14,183 nucleotides of DNA from an uncultured archaeon (GTDB lineage Archaea > Thermoproteota > Nitrososphaeria > Nitrososphaerales > Nitrosopumilaceae). Under the pieces are notes generated by a model. That model searched no databases. It was not told the origin of the DNA and was given only the letters and a program-made list of their open reading frames with translations. Below, piece by piece: positions 14,159 through 14,183 of this stretch (position 1 is the first letter of the stretch; every line of letters begins with the position of its first letter). The position numbers and the translations under genes are program-made. The stretch lies in the NCBI GenBank assembly GCA_937896495.1, contig CALBNQ010000196.1, positions 1 through 14,183 on the forward strand, in the 5' to 3' direction.

Positions 14159-14183
14159 ATGAGAACAATAAGAGAGTGTAGAC
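14159..14183 (+). CDS. Possible start of a rightward gene, cut by the window edge
   Basis: Eight codons (MRTIRECR) are open to the window edge. The only support is the TATA box at the leaderless distance and the divergent layout with thiC. The product cannot be judged. Confidence 0.3.

Overview
The window reads as chromosomal DNA of an ammonia-oxidising archaeon of the Nitrososphaerota (Thaumarchaeota), most like the Nitrosopumilus/Nitrosarchaeum group. This rests on AT-rich DNA with Lys/Ile/Asn-rich proteins, archaeal versions of the shikimate enzymes (ADH synthase, type II dehydroquinate synthase, GHMP-type shikimate kinase), and TATA boxes 25-29 bp before start codons, the layout of leaderless archaeal genes. 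The genus is an inference from style; no marker gene is present. Almost every base is coding, and no mobile element, CRISPR array, rRNA, tRNA or defence system was seen.

Layout. (1) 1-574: the start of a leftward coiled-coil protein gene, divergent from a rightward gene for a 124-residue Cys/His-rich protein of unknown function. A perfect inverted repeat lies just upstream of the latter's TATA box. (2) 645-3200: a rightward UbiD-family decarboxylase gene tail-to-tail (6-nt overlap) with a leftward gene for MqnC, a radical SAM enzyme of the futalosine menaquinone pathway. (3) 3355-12729: ten rightward genes for aromatic amino acid synthesis. The order is ADH synthase, dehydroquinate synthase II, AroD, AroE, GHMP shikimate kinase, AroA (EPSP synthase), AroC, a chorismate mutase-aminotransferase fusion, TyrA, and a Nudix hydrolase. 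(4) 12712-14040: leftward thiC, overlapping the Nudix gene tail-to-tail by 18 nt. (5) 14159 onward: the possible first codons of another rightward gene.

How they work together. The aro genes form a complete route from the archaeal precursor (aspartate semialdehyde plus a 6-deoxy-5-ketofructose phosphate) to chorismate, and then to prephenate and the tyrosine branch. No prephenate dehydratase (pheA) is present. Chorismate is also the precursor of menaquinone in the futalosine pathway, so mqnC, and perhaps the UbiD-family gene beside it, are plausibly linked to the aro cluster they diverge from. TATA boxes inside the cluster suggest three transcription units: aroA'-aroB'-aroD, aroE-aroK-aroA and aroC-CM/AT-tyrA-nudix.

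The content is mostly housekeeping. The points most worth a second look are the chorismate mutase-aminotransferase fusion, the UbiD/MqnC pairing, the recurrent TTG starts (one apparently leaderless), the inverted repeat at 149-165, the Cys/His-rich orphan protein, and T-rich probable terminators inside the lysine-rich tails of convergent genes. I did not find a convincing new multi-gene system.
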